Shown: piece by piece, positions 34,936 through 43,010 of the stretch
How the letters are laid out: every line of letters starts with the position of its first letter
Numbering within the stretch: the stretch's first letter is position 1
Assembly (NCBI GenBank): GCA_034435435.1
Contig: DAOTXN010000016.1
Span: 6,444-70,443, forward strand
Origin: DAOTXN01 sp034435435
Lineage (GTDB): Bacteria > Chloroflexota > Anaerolineae > S140-20
DNA length: 64,000 bases
Direction of reading: 5' to 3'
Translations under genes and position numbers: made by a program
The notes under the pieces: model-generated
What the model saw: the letters and a program-made list of their open reading frames with translations, nothing else
Told to the model about the DNA's origin: nothing
Databases searched by the model: none

Positions 34936-34980
34936 AGCGTTCAACCCGAGGCATTCGAAAAAGCGAGGAACTAGATACCA

Positions 34981-34998
34981 AAATGGTCTACACCATTT
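34981..34998. promoter_or_regulatory. HutC-type GntR operator
   Basis: Perfect inverted repeat AAATGGT-CTAC-ACCATTT containing GTCTACAC, which fits the GTNTANAC core of HutC-subfamily operators. It lies about 45-65 bp upstream of the gntR start codon, with TTGTAC just above it as a possible -35 element. Confidence 0.7.
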
Positions 34999-35086
34999 GT
35001 ACAAGAATATCACATTTGGGTGGTGTTGTCAAGGTCGCGCGGCTTTCTCATCAAAATTTGTGCGTACACCCCCTCCATTTTGAAAT

Positions 35087-35115
35087 TTGACGGGGCGGCA
35101 CAAATATGCTATCAT
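35087..35115 (+). promoter_or_regulatory. Promoter of infC-rpmI-rplT
   Basis: TTGACG (35087-35092), 17-bp spacer, TATCAT (35110-35115), about 80 bp before the infC start. The leader between could carry ribosomal-protein L20 autoregulation, but I see no clear structure. Confidence 0.65.
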
Positions 35116-35196
35116 GCCCCCTCGGTTGGGCCGGTTGTGTTGGTCCACTCACAAAATCACAAACGGAGAGATTAGAAATCAAGCGAGGGAAGAGGA

Positions 35197-35715
35197 ATTA
35201 GCGCCAAACAGAACCGAGTCAATCGGCAGATCCGCGCCAAGGAAGTGCGTCTGATTGACGCCGATGGACAACACGTGGGAGTAGTGCCTCTGAGCGAGGC
35301 ATTGGAGCGAGCGCAAGAGGCCGAGTTAGACCTGGTGGAGGTTTCGCCCGCTGCCGAGCCGCCCGTGTGCAAAGTAATGGACTATGGCAAGTTTCTCTAC
35401 GAGAAAGCCAAGCGAGAACGGGAGGCGCGTAAGGCACAAAAACAGATTGAAGTCAAAGAGATTCGTTTGCGTCCCAAAACCTCCGATCATCATCGATCTT
35501 TCAAAGTGCGCGATGCCCGGCGGTGGTTGGAGGCCGGGATGAAAGTCAGGGCGCGCATTCGATTTCGAGGACGGGAATTTCATTACCCGGAAATTGCCCA
35601 GGAGCTGTTAACGACTATCGCCGCCGAATTGTCCGACGTGGCTATGGTTGAACAACAACCCAACATGGAAGGTCGCACGATGTTGATGGTGTTGGCGCCC
35701 AAGAAGGGAGAATGA
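35197..35715 (+). CDS. infC: Translation initiation factor IF-3 (probable AUU start)
   Basis: 172 residues if begun at ATT 35197. IF-3 binds the 30S subunit and checks start codons. IF3-N is VNRQIRAKEVRLIDADGQHVGVV (from ~8), then a Lys/Arg-rich linker helix (YEKAKREREARKAQKQIEVKEIRL) and the IF3-C domain. The first in-frame GTG (35245) would cut away part of the conserved N-terminus. Upstream there is no ATG, GTG or TTG before the in-frame TAG at 35173. ATT at 35197 follows GAGGGAAGAGGA and matches the AUU start used by infC in many bacteria for self-regulation. Confidence 0.9.
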   Translation: MSAKQNRVNRQIRAKEVRLIDADGQHVGVVPLSEALERAQEAELDLVEVSPAAEPPVCKVMDYGKFLYEKAKREREARKAQKQIEVKEIRLRPKTSDHHRSFKVRDARRWLEAGMKVRARIRFRGREFHYPEIAQELLTTIAAELSDVAMVEQQPNMEGRTMLMVLAPKKGE

Positions 35716-35718
35716 ACT

Positions 35719-35931
35719 GTGCCAAAAATCAAAACCCACAAATCTACATCAAAGCGCTTTCGCCGCACCAGGGGTGGTAAGGGTAAGCTGACTCAACCCA
35801 AACTGGGCAAGAGCCACTTGCGACGCAAAAAATCGCGGCGCGCGAAAGCCCTGTTTTCCGACAAACTCCCCGTTCATAGTGAAGGCGTCAGAAAGCGAGT
35901 GCAAAAGCTGGCGCCATACCTGGACAAATAA
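35719..35931 (+). CDS. rpmI: 50S ribosomal protein L35
   Basis: 70-residue basic protein. MPKIKTHKSTSKRFRRTRGGK is the L35 signature and the C-terminus VRKRVQKLAPY is conserved. Begins at GTG 35719, three bases after the infC stop, preceded by GGGAG. Part of the classic infC-rpmI-rplT operon. Confidence 0.95.
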   Translation: MPKIKTHKSTSKRFRRTRGGKGKLTQPKLGKSHLRRKKSRRAKALFSDKLPVHSEGVRKRVQKLAPYLDK

Positions 35932-35949
35932 TCTAACGAGGCAAGAGAC

Positions 35950-36306
35950 GTGACACGAGTAAAAGGTGGAGTCGTAACCCGCCGGCGGCACAAGCGTGTG
36001 CTCGAATTGACCCAAGGTCAATACGGAACTAAACACCGCCTGTTCCGCCGCGCCAACGAAGCGATGATGAAATCGCTCAAGTACGCATACCGCGACCGGC
36101 GCAATCGCCGGCGCGAGTTGCGCCGTTTGTGGATTGCGCGTATCAACGCCGCCGCACGCCAGAACGGTTTGAGTTATAGCCGATTTATGCATGGCTTGAG
36201 TCAAGCGAACGTCGAGCTGGATCGCAAAGTGTTGGCCGAATTGGCCGCCACCGATAGCAGCGCCTTTTCGCAACTGGCTCAAGTCGCCAAATCTGCTCTG
36301 GCTTGA
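35950..36306 (+). CDS. rplT: 50S ribosomal protein L20
   Basis: 118 residues, needed early in 50S assembly. [64 protein letters not shown] and the C-terminal domain are all standard. GTG start at 35950 with ACGAGG upstream. In other bacteria L20 represses its own operon at the leader RNA. A terminator follows 35 bp after the stop. Confidence 0.96.
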   Translation: MTRVKGGVVTRRRHKRVLELTQGQYGTKHRLFRRANEAMMKSLKYAYRDRRNRRRELRRLWIARINAAARQNGLSYSRFMHGLSQANVELDRKVLAELAATDSSAFSQLAQVAKSALA

Positions 36307-36341
36307 TCGTATCGACCGAATATGCTCTCGAGCAGGGAGGA

Positions 36342-36375
36342 GCAAAAGCGGGGGCCGACCGGCCCTCGTTTTTGC
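36342..36375 (+). terminator. Rho-independent terminator of the infC operon
   Basis: GCAAAA-GCG-GGGGCC pairs with GGCCC-TCG-TTTTTGC around GACC; the U-rich descending arm provides the T-run. Confidence 0.8.
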
Positions 36376-36402
36376 GTCATCCCATAATCCTGAAAGCCGA
36401 GG

Positions 36403-37635
36403 ATGCAGGTGTTTTTTCGTCGGGATCGGTTGAGCGCCAAAAAGGCGCGTGTGTTGCTGCTTGACCTGTTCAACCAGCGCTATCAATGGCCGCTGCGCAT
36501 GCCCATCGTACACTTGTTGCGACGAGGGGACCCACTGCGTTTCTTATGTTCTCTGCGCTTCTTGGTGGATCAGATAGGCAGCGGAATGTATTTGCTCAAC
36601 CGGCGCCAGCCGCCGGAACAGACGCCGTGGTTTGGCGTTGATTTGGCGGCGGCGGTTGTGACGTTTCCAGTTCGGCCTCCCAACATGGCCGAGCAACTGG
36701 CCGACGTAATGCGGCTGGACGATCCCTGGGTGTCCGAAGCGCAAGCCCGGCGACTGCTTTTAGAGATCGTCGAACTAACTCCCAAAGAAAAACCCCGCCA
36801 CCAGGAAGAACAGCCGGTGGTCGCTTGGCTTGCGCGTGTCGCCGATTTAGAATCGGGCGCAGAGATGAACGAGAGCGCACCGGCCGACCTGCTGCAACTG
36901 GCCCGACGGGCAGTGCGCATCGTCTGGCGTTTGCCAGGGTCGCGCCTGGCGGCGCTTACTGGCTCCGTGGCCGCCGGTTACGCCGACCTCTCCTCCGACA
37001 TCGACATTGCTCTGTTCGGTCTCAAGCTACCTGACGCGGCAGTGCGCCGCTCGCTCATCGCGGCCACTTCCGACGCGCCCAACGACATCGCCCAATTGAC
37101 CTACAAGAGCCACGCCGCCGACGTCTTTTGGCTGCAAAATCGGCTGGTGGACGTGCGCTATTTTCTCATCGGGGAAGCCGAACGCTTGATTGCACATCCG
37201 GCGCCTCAATCACCCGCCGATTACGAGTTGTTGGCTCACTTGAGCACCGCCGACGTGCTGGTGGATTACGAATTTCGCGGTCCCGACCTGGTGCGCAATC
37301 TGCAAAAGGCTACCCGCCAGGCTCGTCCCGAGCGGATGGCGCGGGCGTCGGCCCGCCTGGAGCAGGCATTGGCTCGGCTGGAGACAGCCCACGCTACTCC
37401 ACTCGTCTTTTACGCCACAGTCGAGGCTGTCCTGGCATTTTTCCAACTGCTGGCCGCCCACAACGACCGCTGGATTGTCTTTCCCAAATGGACGCCGGTC
37501 TGGCTGGCAGGATTGGAACACGTGCCTGCCGAGGCCCACCCGCGATTGAGCGCCATCGCGCTGCTTCCCTCGACGCCGGAACACACCCCTGCCAAACTGC
37601 ACACGCTGCGCGCCCTGACTGACGAACTCAAGTAG
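36403..37635 (+). CDS. Nucleotidyltransferase-domain protein (start uncertain)
   Basis: Up to 410 residues. The nucleotidyltransferase motif is LTGSVAAGYADLSSDIDIALF (~184-205), with a third acidic residue probably in NRLVDVRYFLIGEAERL; a C-terminal helical region follows. This resembles stand-alone MNT/DUF4037-type enzymes of unknown substrate. The first ~150 residues are less convincing: they include LRFLCSLRFLVDQ encoded by a dispersed repeat, so a start at MNESAPADLL (36865) is possible, though without a good ribosome site. The last eight codons lie in the first unit of the 92-bp tandem repeat. Confidence 0.7.
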   Translation: MQVFFRRDRLSAKKARVLLLDLFNQRYQWPLRMPIVHLLRRGDPLRFLCSLRFLVDQIGSGMYLLNRRQPPEQTPWFGVDLAAAVVTFPVRPPNMAEQLADVMRLDDPWVSEAQARRLLLEIVELTPKEKPRHQEEQPVVAWLARVADLESGAEMNESAPADLLQLARRAVRIVWRLPGSRLAALTGSVAAGYADLSSDIDIALFGLKLPDAAVRRSLIAATSDAPNDIAQLTYKSHAADVFWLQNRLVDVRYFLIGEAERLIAHPAPQSPADYELLAHLSTADVLVDYEFRGPDLVRNLQKATRQARPERMARASARLEQALARLETAHATPLVFYATVEAVLAFFQLLAAHNDRWIVFPKWTPVWLAGLEHVPAEAHPRLSAIALLPSTPEHTPAKLHTLRALTDELK

Positions 37636-37884
37636 GGCGCGTTTCCATACGCGCCGCTCCTATGACCAGGATGGCGGGTAAGAAACCCGCCCTACTGCTG
37701 CGCGCCCTGACTGACGAACTCAAGTAGGGCGCGTTTCCATACGCGCCGCTCCTATGACCAAGCTGGCGGGTAAGAAACCCGCCCTACTGCCGCGCGCCCT
37801 GACTGACGAACTCAAGTAGGGCGCGTTTCCATACGCGCCGCTCCTATGACCAAGATGGCGGGTAAGAAACCCGCCCTACTGCCG
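37609..37884. repeat. Three tandem copies of a 92-bp unit at a convergent gene end
   Basis: Units start at 37609, 37701 and 37793 and differ at only a few bases. Each holds the last codons and stop of the nucleotidyltransferase gene followed by a 66-bp palindromic element with ends AGTAGGGCG / CGCCCTACT and two inner hairpins (GGCGCGT-ttcc-ATACGCGCC and GGCGGGT-aag-AAACCCGCC). The stop codon of the opposing methyltransferase gene (37876) is inside the third copy. Confidence 0.95.
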
Positions 37885-38949
37885 CCGCAGCCAGTAAATG
37901 CGCGGATGGATGTAACCTGCTCGGGTGTTTGCCGGTAACTTGAGGGGGATGACCTGCATTACAATCCACCGATCCGCCTGCGCCGCCGCCGCCCGCTCGA
38001 ACAAACGTATTTCTTGGGTGATGACAGCCAGCCACCCCTCCGGGCGGACCAGTCGCGCCGCTTCACGCAACACGCGCGGGTACAGTCGCTCGTTGGCCTC
38101 GTGCGAACCCGACAACATGCCGAAGGGTAAATCGGCGCAGGCCACGCTTGCCCAGCCGTCGGGCAATGGAACGCGCCCTGCATCGCACTGAACGAGCTGC
38201 ACAGCGTCGGCGGCCCCGGCGGCCTTCAAGTTAGCGCGGGCGCACGTCAGCGCCTGCGCGTCAACGTCGCATCCCACCGCCGCCCGCACCGGTCCCAATG
38301 CCAGCCGCTCGATGAGCAGCGTGCCCGATCCACACGCCAGGTTCAGTATCCGGTCGTCTGGCGCAGGCTGCATCAGGCTCATCATCGTGCTGGCGACGGC
38401 CGCGTTCAACGCGCCGGGCATGTCGCACACGCGCCACGCACGGGCCGACAGCGGGCGCGGCGAAAGTCGCACCACGACCTCCCATCCGCCCGCTGTCCGG
38501 CGCACAGCCAGCAATAGATCGCCGGCCTCTTCCACACACGTCAAGCCCGTGTAAGCTTGAATTTCCGCCTTGAGGCGCGAAAACACCGCCGAATCCGAGC
38601 CGGCCGCGCTGAGGTAGAACGTGTGAAAACTCCCCGGCGGGTGGAGGGCCAGGGTTTGGTCAATCGCCTGGACGAGCAACTGGGAGTTTTGATGCCCCAG
38701 CAACGCTTTGGGGCGCGGGATGTCAAACCGTTGTACCCGATGCACGGCCACGGCGCGCCGCAGCCGCAAAAGACGCCGGGGGTCCCCCGACCACAGAAAA
38801 GGCGCCCGGTCTTCCCGCTCGACGGGGAGCAGGTGCGCTTGGCCGCCCGTGTGCTCATCCAGCTCGGCCTGGGCATAGGCGGCCAAGCCTGGAATCACCT
38901 CTAATTCGTAACGAATGGTTTTATGTCGAGTTGGATGCTTGGTGCTCAT
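37876..38949 (-). CDS. THUMP-type RNA methyltransferase (Trm11/RlmL-like)
   Basis: 357 residues. The N-terminal ~150 residues look like a THUMP-containing RNA-binding region (YELEVIPGLAAYAQAELDEH). The C-terminal Rossmann methyltransferase has motif I ILNLACGSGTLLIERLALG (~205), VGCDVDAQAL (motif II), and the catalytic motif IV CADLPFG, a DLPFG/DPPYG-type guanine-N2 methyltransferase site. Probably modifies tRNA or rRNA guanine. Starts 4 bp after the TPR gene stop. Its last codons and stop lie in the tandem repeat. Confidence 0.85.
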   Translation of the reverse strand: MSTKHPTRHKTIRYELEVIPGLAAYAQAELDEHTGGQAHLLPVEREDRAPFLWSGDPRRLLRLRRAVAVHRVQRFDIPRPKALLGHQNSQLLVQAIDQTLALHPPGSFHTFYLSAAGSDSAVFSRLKAEIQAYTGLTCVEEAGDLLLAVRRTAGGWEVVVRLSPRPLSARAWRVCDMPGALNAAVASTMMSLMQPAPDDRILNLACGSGTLLIERLALGPVRAAVGCDVDAQALTCARANLKAAGAADAVQLVQCDAGRVPLPDGWASVACADLPFGMLSGSHEANERLYPRVLREAARLVRPEGWLAVITQEIRLFERAAAAQADRWIVMQVIPLKLPANTRAGYIHPRIYWLRRQ

Positions 38950-38953
38950 CGCG

Positions 38954-40135
38954 TCAAGGGGTGGGCGTGGGCGGAACCTGCACCGCGTGGGGAGTGCTCG
39001 TTGGCGCAGGAGTCGGCGTGGGGGTGGGCGTGATGGCCGTATAGCACGCGCCAACCTGGCGCACGGCCCAGCCCCACCGGTTGGGATCGGCGCTCTCGGC
39101 GGCGGCTCGCTGCACGATGGCCCCGCCCGTTTCACATTGCCCCAGTTTGAGATAAGCCAAACCCATCCAGCCCAAGATGTCAGCCGTTGTGATGCCCAGT
39201 TGTCGCCAGGCGGCGGTCTCTTCAGACGCTGCGCCCGACTGCGCCAGCGCCACCTCGAGGGCCGCGATGGCTTCAGGCCACGCCAGGCGCTCAAAATAGG
39301 CCACGCCCAGGGCATAATAAAACACAACCGCATAATCTGGATAGCGTTCGATGCCCGCAAAGAGCTGTTGAATGGCCTCATCCAGCCGGCGCAGTCGAAT
39401 CAACGACCAGGCGCGGTAATAATAACGGGCCGGGTCCTCGCTGCGGGTGATAAACATCTTGAGACTGACCAAGAACGCCTCGTCCCACTCTTCTAACTCT
39501 GCCGCCAGGCGCCAACGCTCGACCAGCGTGGCCTTTTCCAGCGCATAGCTCAAAGCCGCAGCGTGCTCATAATCCGCCAGAGCCAGGCGCAGCTCACTCA
39601 GCCCGTTGGCATAGAGCTGCGCCCGCAGCGCATAGGCCGCGCCGTCGTCCGGTCGTAGCTCGATGAACTGGTTGACGGCTTCCAGCGCCTCGTTCCACGC
39701 GCCTTGAGCCTGGGCCAGGAGCGCCCGTTGTCGCCACGCTTCGGGCAATGTGGGGTCCAAACTCAACGCCTGCGCGATGTCGACGGCGGCTTCCTCGTCA
39801 TTCCCGACCAGCCGATACACCTCGGCCCGCTCGGCGTACACCTGCGCGTCCGGCGCCAGCGCCAGCGCCGCATCGTAACGCTCCAACGCCGCCGCCAGGT
39901 TCCACACCTCTCGCTGGCTCAATCCTTGCTGGTACAAGATGTCGGCAGACAGCGTAGGGGTCGGCGTGGCAGGGTCAAGTGTGGGCGTCGGTGTGCGGGT
40001 GTGCAGCAGCACACTCACCGTCGGCGTCACCGTCGCCGGGACCGCGCACGCCACAGCCAGCCAACCCGCCAGTCCCGCCAGAAAGAACGGAAACACCTGC
40101 GACTTGCGGTTCTTGCGCATCACAGGCGCTATCAT
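38954..40135 (-). CDS. TPR protein, predicted exported lipoprotein
   Basis: 393 residues. The N-terminus has basic residues then a hydrophobic segment VFPFFLAGLAGWLAVACA, with a possible but imperfect lipobox (AVAC). Next are Thr-Pro-rich linkers (TPTPTLDPATPTPT), about six TPR units between ~65 and ~350 (AALERYDAALALAPDAQVYAERAEVY and similar), and a Pro/Thr-rich tail. It is likely anchored outside the membrane as a scaffold. ATG at 40135 has AAGGGA nearby; 40120 is an alternative. Function unknown. Confidence 0.78.
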   Translation of the reverse strand: MIAPVMRKNRKSQVFPFFLAGLAGWLAVACAVPATVTPTVSVLLHTRTPTPTLDPATPTPTLSADILYQQGLSQREVWNLAAALERYDAALALAPDAQVYAERAEVYRLVGNDEEAAVDIAQALSLDPTLPEAWRQRALLAQAQGAWNEALEAVNQFIELRPDDGAAYALRAQLYANGLSELRLALADYEHAAALSYALEKATLVERWRLAAELEEWDEAFLVSLKMFITRSEDPARYYYRAWSLIRLRRLDEAIQQLFAGIERYPDYAVVFYYALGVAYFERLAWPEAIAALEVALAQSGAASEETAAWRQLGITTADILGWMGLAYLKLGQCETGGAIVQRAAAESADPNRWGWAVRQVGACYTAITPTPTPTPAPTSTPHAVQVPPTPTP

Positions 40136-40161
40136 ACTTCCCTTCGCCCCGAAACACAAGC

Positions 40162-40189
40162 GTGACGAGTGACGAATGACGAGTGACGC
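40162..40189. repeat. Heptad array (GTGACGA x4) upstream of the glycosyltransferase cluster
   Basis: GTGACGA GTGACGA ATGACGA GTGACGC in the divergent gap between the TPR gene and the first GT-C gene, 30 bp before its start. Confidence 0.9.
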
Positions 40190-40219
40190 ATCTTGCTGGA
40201 TTGGGCGGGGTGAGTTACA

Positions 40220-43009
40220 ATGGCCTCACTCGAGTCGCGCACGAATCCTATGAAATATCCAACACGTTTCACACTTGACGTTTCACCCTTCGACAGGCTC
40301 AGGGCAGGCTGTTTCACGTTTTACGTTTTACTATGGGCCGCCTGGGCCATCCGCCTGTGGCAGTTGGACCTCAGCGACCTGACCTTCGACGAGGCCGCCA
40401 CCTATTTCGTCGCCCAACGGCCCTTTTTCGACATCTTGGGCTACTTGAGCGGGGCCGTGCGTGAACATCCGCCGGTCTTTTACCTGCTCATCCACCCCTG
40501 GATGAGCCTGGCCGGGAGCAGCGAATACAGCTTGCGCTTTTTCGCCGTGCTCGCCAGCATACTCGGCATCGCCCTCACGATTCGGCTGGCCCGCACAGTG
40601 GCTCACCGGATGGGCGTGACCGACCCCTTCCGACAGACTGCCGCTGCCACGCTGCCTGCGCTGGTCATGGTCTTGTTCCCCCTCGACGCCTATTACGCCC
40701 GCGACGCCCGCATGTACACGCTGACCGTTGTCTGGGCAGTCCTGTCGGCCCTGCTTTTTCTGCCCCTACTATTCGACCGGGGCGCTCGCCCGCGCCTGAC
40801 CCGTCTGAGCGGATTGGTGCTGGTCAACGGTTTGGCCTTGCTGACGCATTACTATCTGGCGCTGTTCATCGTGACCCAATTCGTCACACTGCTTTTCCTG
40901 CGCCGCTGGCGGACGCTGCTGGCCTGGGTCGCAGCCCACGGACTGGTGGGATTACTGGGCCTGGTCTGGCTGGCAGCATCGCCTGGTCTGTCCGGCTCGC
41001 TCTCCGAAGCGTGGGGCCGCTTTCGGCCCGCCTGGCCCACGCTGCGCCAACTGCGTCGCCTGCTGACCGAGCTGTTTTTCGGCCCCATCAAGGGCGTATC
41101 GTGGAATCTGACCTATCTGTGGAGTGGATTGGCGGCGCTGGGACTGTTCGTGATCTGGCGGCGTTCGCGCATCCTCGGCCTGTGGCTGACCATGGCCGCG
41201 CTGTTGCCGCTGGCCCTGGTCTATGTGCTGCCTCAGACGCCATCCGTGCGCTACCTCACTTTCCTGTTACCCTTTATCGCACTGGCGCTGGGTCAAATCC
41301 CGTTTCTGCTGACCGGTCGCCTCAAAACCCTGTTGCTCGGCGGCGGACTGGCGGCGTTGATGGTCTGGCAGCTGGGCGTGTTTGGGCTGCCGCGCACCCT
41401 GACCTGGGTCAAATCGCGTTACGGCCACACCGTCGCCGCCGTAAGCGCCCACGCCCGCCCCGGCGACCGCGTTCTGTTTTACGGCCCGTGGCAAGCCATT
41501 CAGTTCTACTATTACCGGCCGACCGACTTTCCGCCCATCACCACGCTGCCCCCCCAGGCCCCCCCTCAGTTGACCCCCGTCGAGGCCGAGCCGGTGTTGC
41601 GCGACCTGTTCCAAAATGCGCAACGCCTGTGGGTTATCCCGGCCGCCGTGGACGACGTGGACCCGGCCCATTTTGTGTGGAATTGGTTGGACACTCACGC
41701 TCATCAAGTCTGGTCCACCGACGACTTTGGCCTGTATCTGCCCCCGTCACCGACCACGGTCGCAATTCCCCTCGGCCTGACCTTCGGCGACCGGCTGCGA
41801 TTGGAGCACGTCAGCGCCGACGCGCCGACCGTGGCCGCCGGAGAAGCGCTGCGCCTGACGCTATCGTGGGCTACTCTCGACGCGCCGACGAACGCCGTGC
41901 AACTGGACTTTACCCTGATAGACGCCCAAAATCACCGCTGGCTCCAGTGGCAGCGCGACGTTGGCGACCCCTCCACCGACCGGCATGGCCTCATTGTGCC
42001 TCAAGGCGCGCCGCCCGGCCGTTACGCGCTGCAACTGGCTGTTTTGGACCGGGTGACCGGCGTTCCGCTGCGTCCCGCCGACGCCGCCGGCCCACGTTCG
42101 CTTGACCGCGTGGATCTGCTCGTTTTTGACGTGACCGAGCCGGTCGCCCCGCCGGTTCTTTTTGAAACCGGCGCCTTTGCCGGCCCGTTCACCTTTTCGG
42201 CCCCCGACGGCGCTGCGCAATTGACCCTGGCCGGGTACGACCTGGGCGGACTGCGCTTCCAACAAGGCTATGCTGCGCCGCTCCAACTGAACTGGGTGGC
42301 CCCGGCCTCCCCCCTGCCCGACCTGACCTTGCGCCTGGAGGGGCCCCATGCCGTTGCCGCTGTTGCGCTCCCTCTGGCCCCTGGCTATCCGGCGAGCCGT
42401 TGGTCGGCGGGCCGGCTGGTGTCCATGCCCATGGCCTTGCCTCTACCGCCCGACGCCCCGTCGGGGCGAACCGACCTGACCCTGGCCGTGCTCGGCCCAG
42501 ACGGACGGACCTGGACAGTGGACGGTCGCCCATACCTGACCCTGGCCCACATCACCGTGCAAGCACGCCCGCGGCAGACGCATTTGCCCGCCGGGCTGGA
42601 GCCACTCGAAATCAACTTTGGCGACCAGATCGGCCTGCGCGGCTATCGGATTAAGGGGGAGGCCCGCCCCGGCGGCCAACTGAGAATCGCGTTAGCCTGG
42701 ACCGCGCTGCGCTCTCCCGAGCGGGTCTATTCGGCTTTCAATCACCTGCTGGCCGCCGACGGTCACAAGCTGGCCCAGACCGATCATTGGCTGCAGGGCA
42801 GTCTCGGCCTGACCGACCGCTGGCAGCCCGGCGAGTACGTGCAGACTGAATTCAGACTCGACATCCCCGCCGACGCGCCTCCCGGCCCTTATCAGCTCGC
42901 CGTCGGCCTGTACGACGCCGCCACCGGCGACCGGCTGCCGGCGCTTTACGACGGCCAGCCTTTGCCCAACGACCAGTGGCTGACGACGATAGCGCCAAAG
43001 GAACGGTGA
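40220..43009 (+). CDS. GT-C (GT39-like) membrane glycosyltransferase with C-terminal beta-sandwich modules
   Basis: 929 residues. The first ~430 residues hold about ten membrane segments. The acidic motif of the first extracellular loop, DLTFDEAATY (~55-64), is that of PMT/ArnT-type lipid-phosphate-sugar transferases. The rest is extracellular and made of repeated beta-sandwich units (LGLTFGDRLRLEHVSADAP and INFGDQIGLRGYRIKGEAR begin two of them; YQLAVGLYDAATGDRLPAL closes one). It would move a sugar from a polyprenyl-phosphate donor to a surface acceptor. The N-terminal ~30 residues are repeat-derived (heptads at 40259-40335 plus PFDRLRAG). The stop is one base from the nitrilase-like start. 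Confidence 0.82.
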   Translation: MASLESRTNPMKYPTRFTLDVSPFDRLRAGCFTFYVLLWAAWAIRLWQLDLSDLTFDEAATYFVAQRPFFDILGYLSGAVREHPPVFYLLIHPWMSLAGSSEYSLRFFAVLASILGIALTIRLARTVAHRMGVTDPFRQTAAATLPALVMVLFPLDAYYARDARMYTLTVVWAVLSALLFLPLLFDRGARPRLTRLSGLVLVNGLALLTHYYLALFIVTQFVTLLFLRRWRTLLAWVAAHGLVGLLGLVWLAASPGLSGSLSEAWGRFRPAWPTLRQLRRLLTELFFGPIKGVSWNLTYLWSGLAALGLFVIWRRSRILGLWLTMAALLPLALVYVLPQTPSVRYLTFLLPFIALALGQIPFLLTGRLKTLLLGGGLAALMVWQLGVFGLPRTLTWVKSRYGHTVAAVSAHARPGDRVLFYGPWQAIQFYYYRPTDFPPITTLPPQAPPQLTPVEAEPVLRDLFQNAQRLWVIPAAVDDVDPAHFVWNWLDTHAHQVWSTDDFGLYLPPSPTTVAIPLGLTFGDRLRLEHVSADAPTVAAGEALRLTLSWATLDAPTNAVQLDFTLIDAQNHRWLQWQRDVGDPSTDRHGLIVPQGAPPGRYALQLAVLDRVTGVPLRPADAAGPRSLDRVDLLVFDVTEPVAPPVLFETGAFAGPFTFSAPDGAAQLTLAGYDLGGLRFQQGYAAPLQLNWVAPASPLPDLTLRLEGPHAVAAVALPLAPGYPASRWSAGRLVSMPMALPLPPDAPSGRTDLTLAVLGPDGRTWTVDGRPYLTLAHITVQARPRQTHLPAGLEPLEINFGDQIGLRGYRIKGEARPGGQLRIALAWTALRSPERVYSAFNHLLAADGHKLAQTDHWLQGSLGLTDRWQPGEYVQTEFRLDIPADAPPGPYQLAVGLYDAATGDRLPALYDGQPLPNDQWLTTIAPKER
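40259..40335. repeat. Repeat-derived N-terminal coding segment of the first GT-C gene
   Basis: ACGTTTC/ACGTTTT-type heptads (ACACGTTTCAC, GACGTTTCAC, CACGTTTTACGTTTTAC) flank CCCTTCGACAGGCTCAGGG (40286-40304). The whole segment is in frame and precedes the first membrane helix. Confidence 0.75.
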
Positions 43010-43010
43010 G

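Noticed and set aside
36403..36864. Separate gene for the first 150 residues of the 36403 protein
   Set aside because: The frame continues without a stop, no second ribosome site is convincing, and the segment shows no family of its own; kept as one gene with an uncertain start.
37609..37884. CRISPR-like array
   Set aside because: The three 92-bp units are contiguous tandem copies without unique spacers, and no cas genes are in the window.
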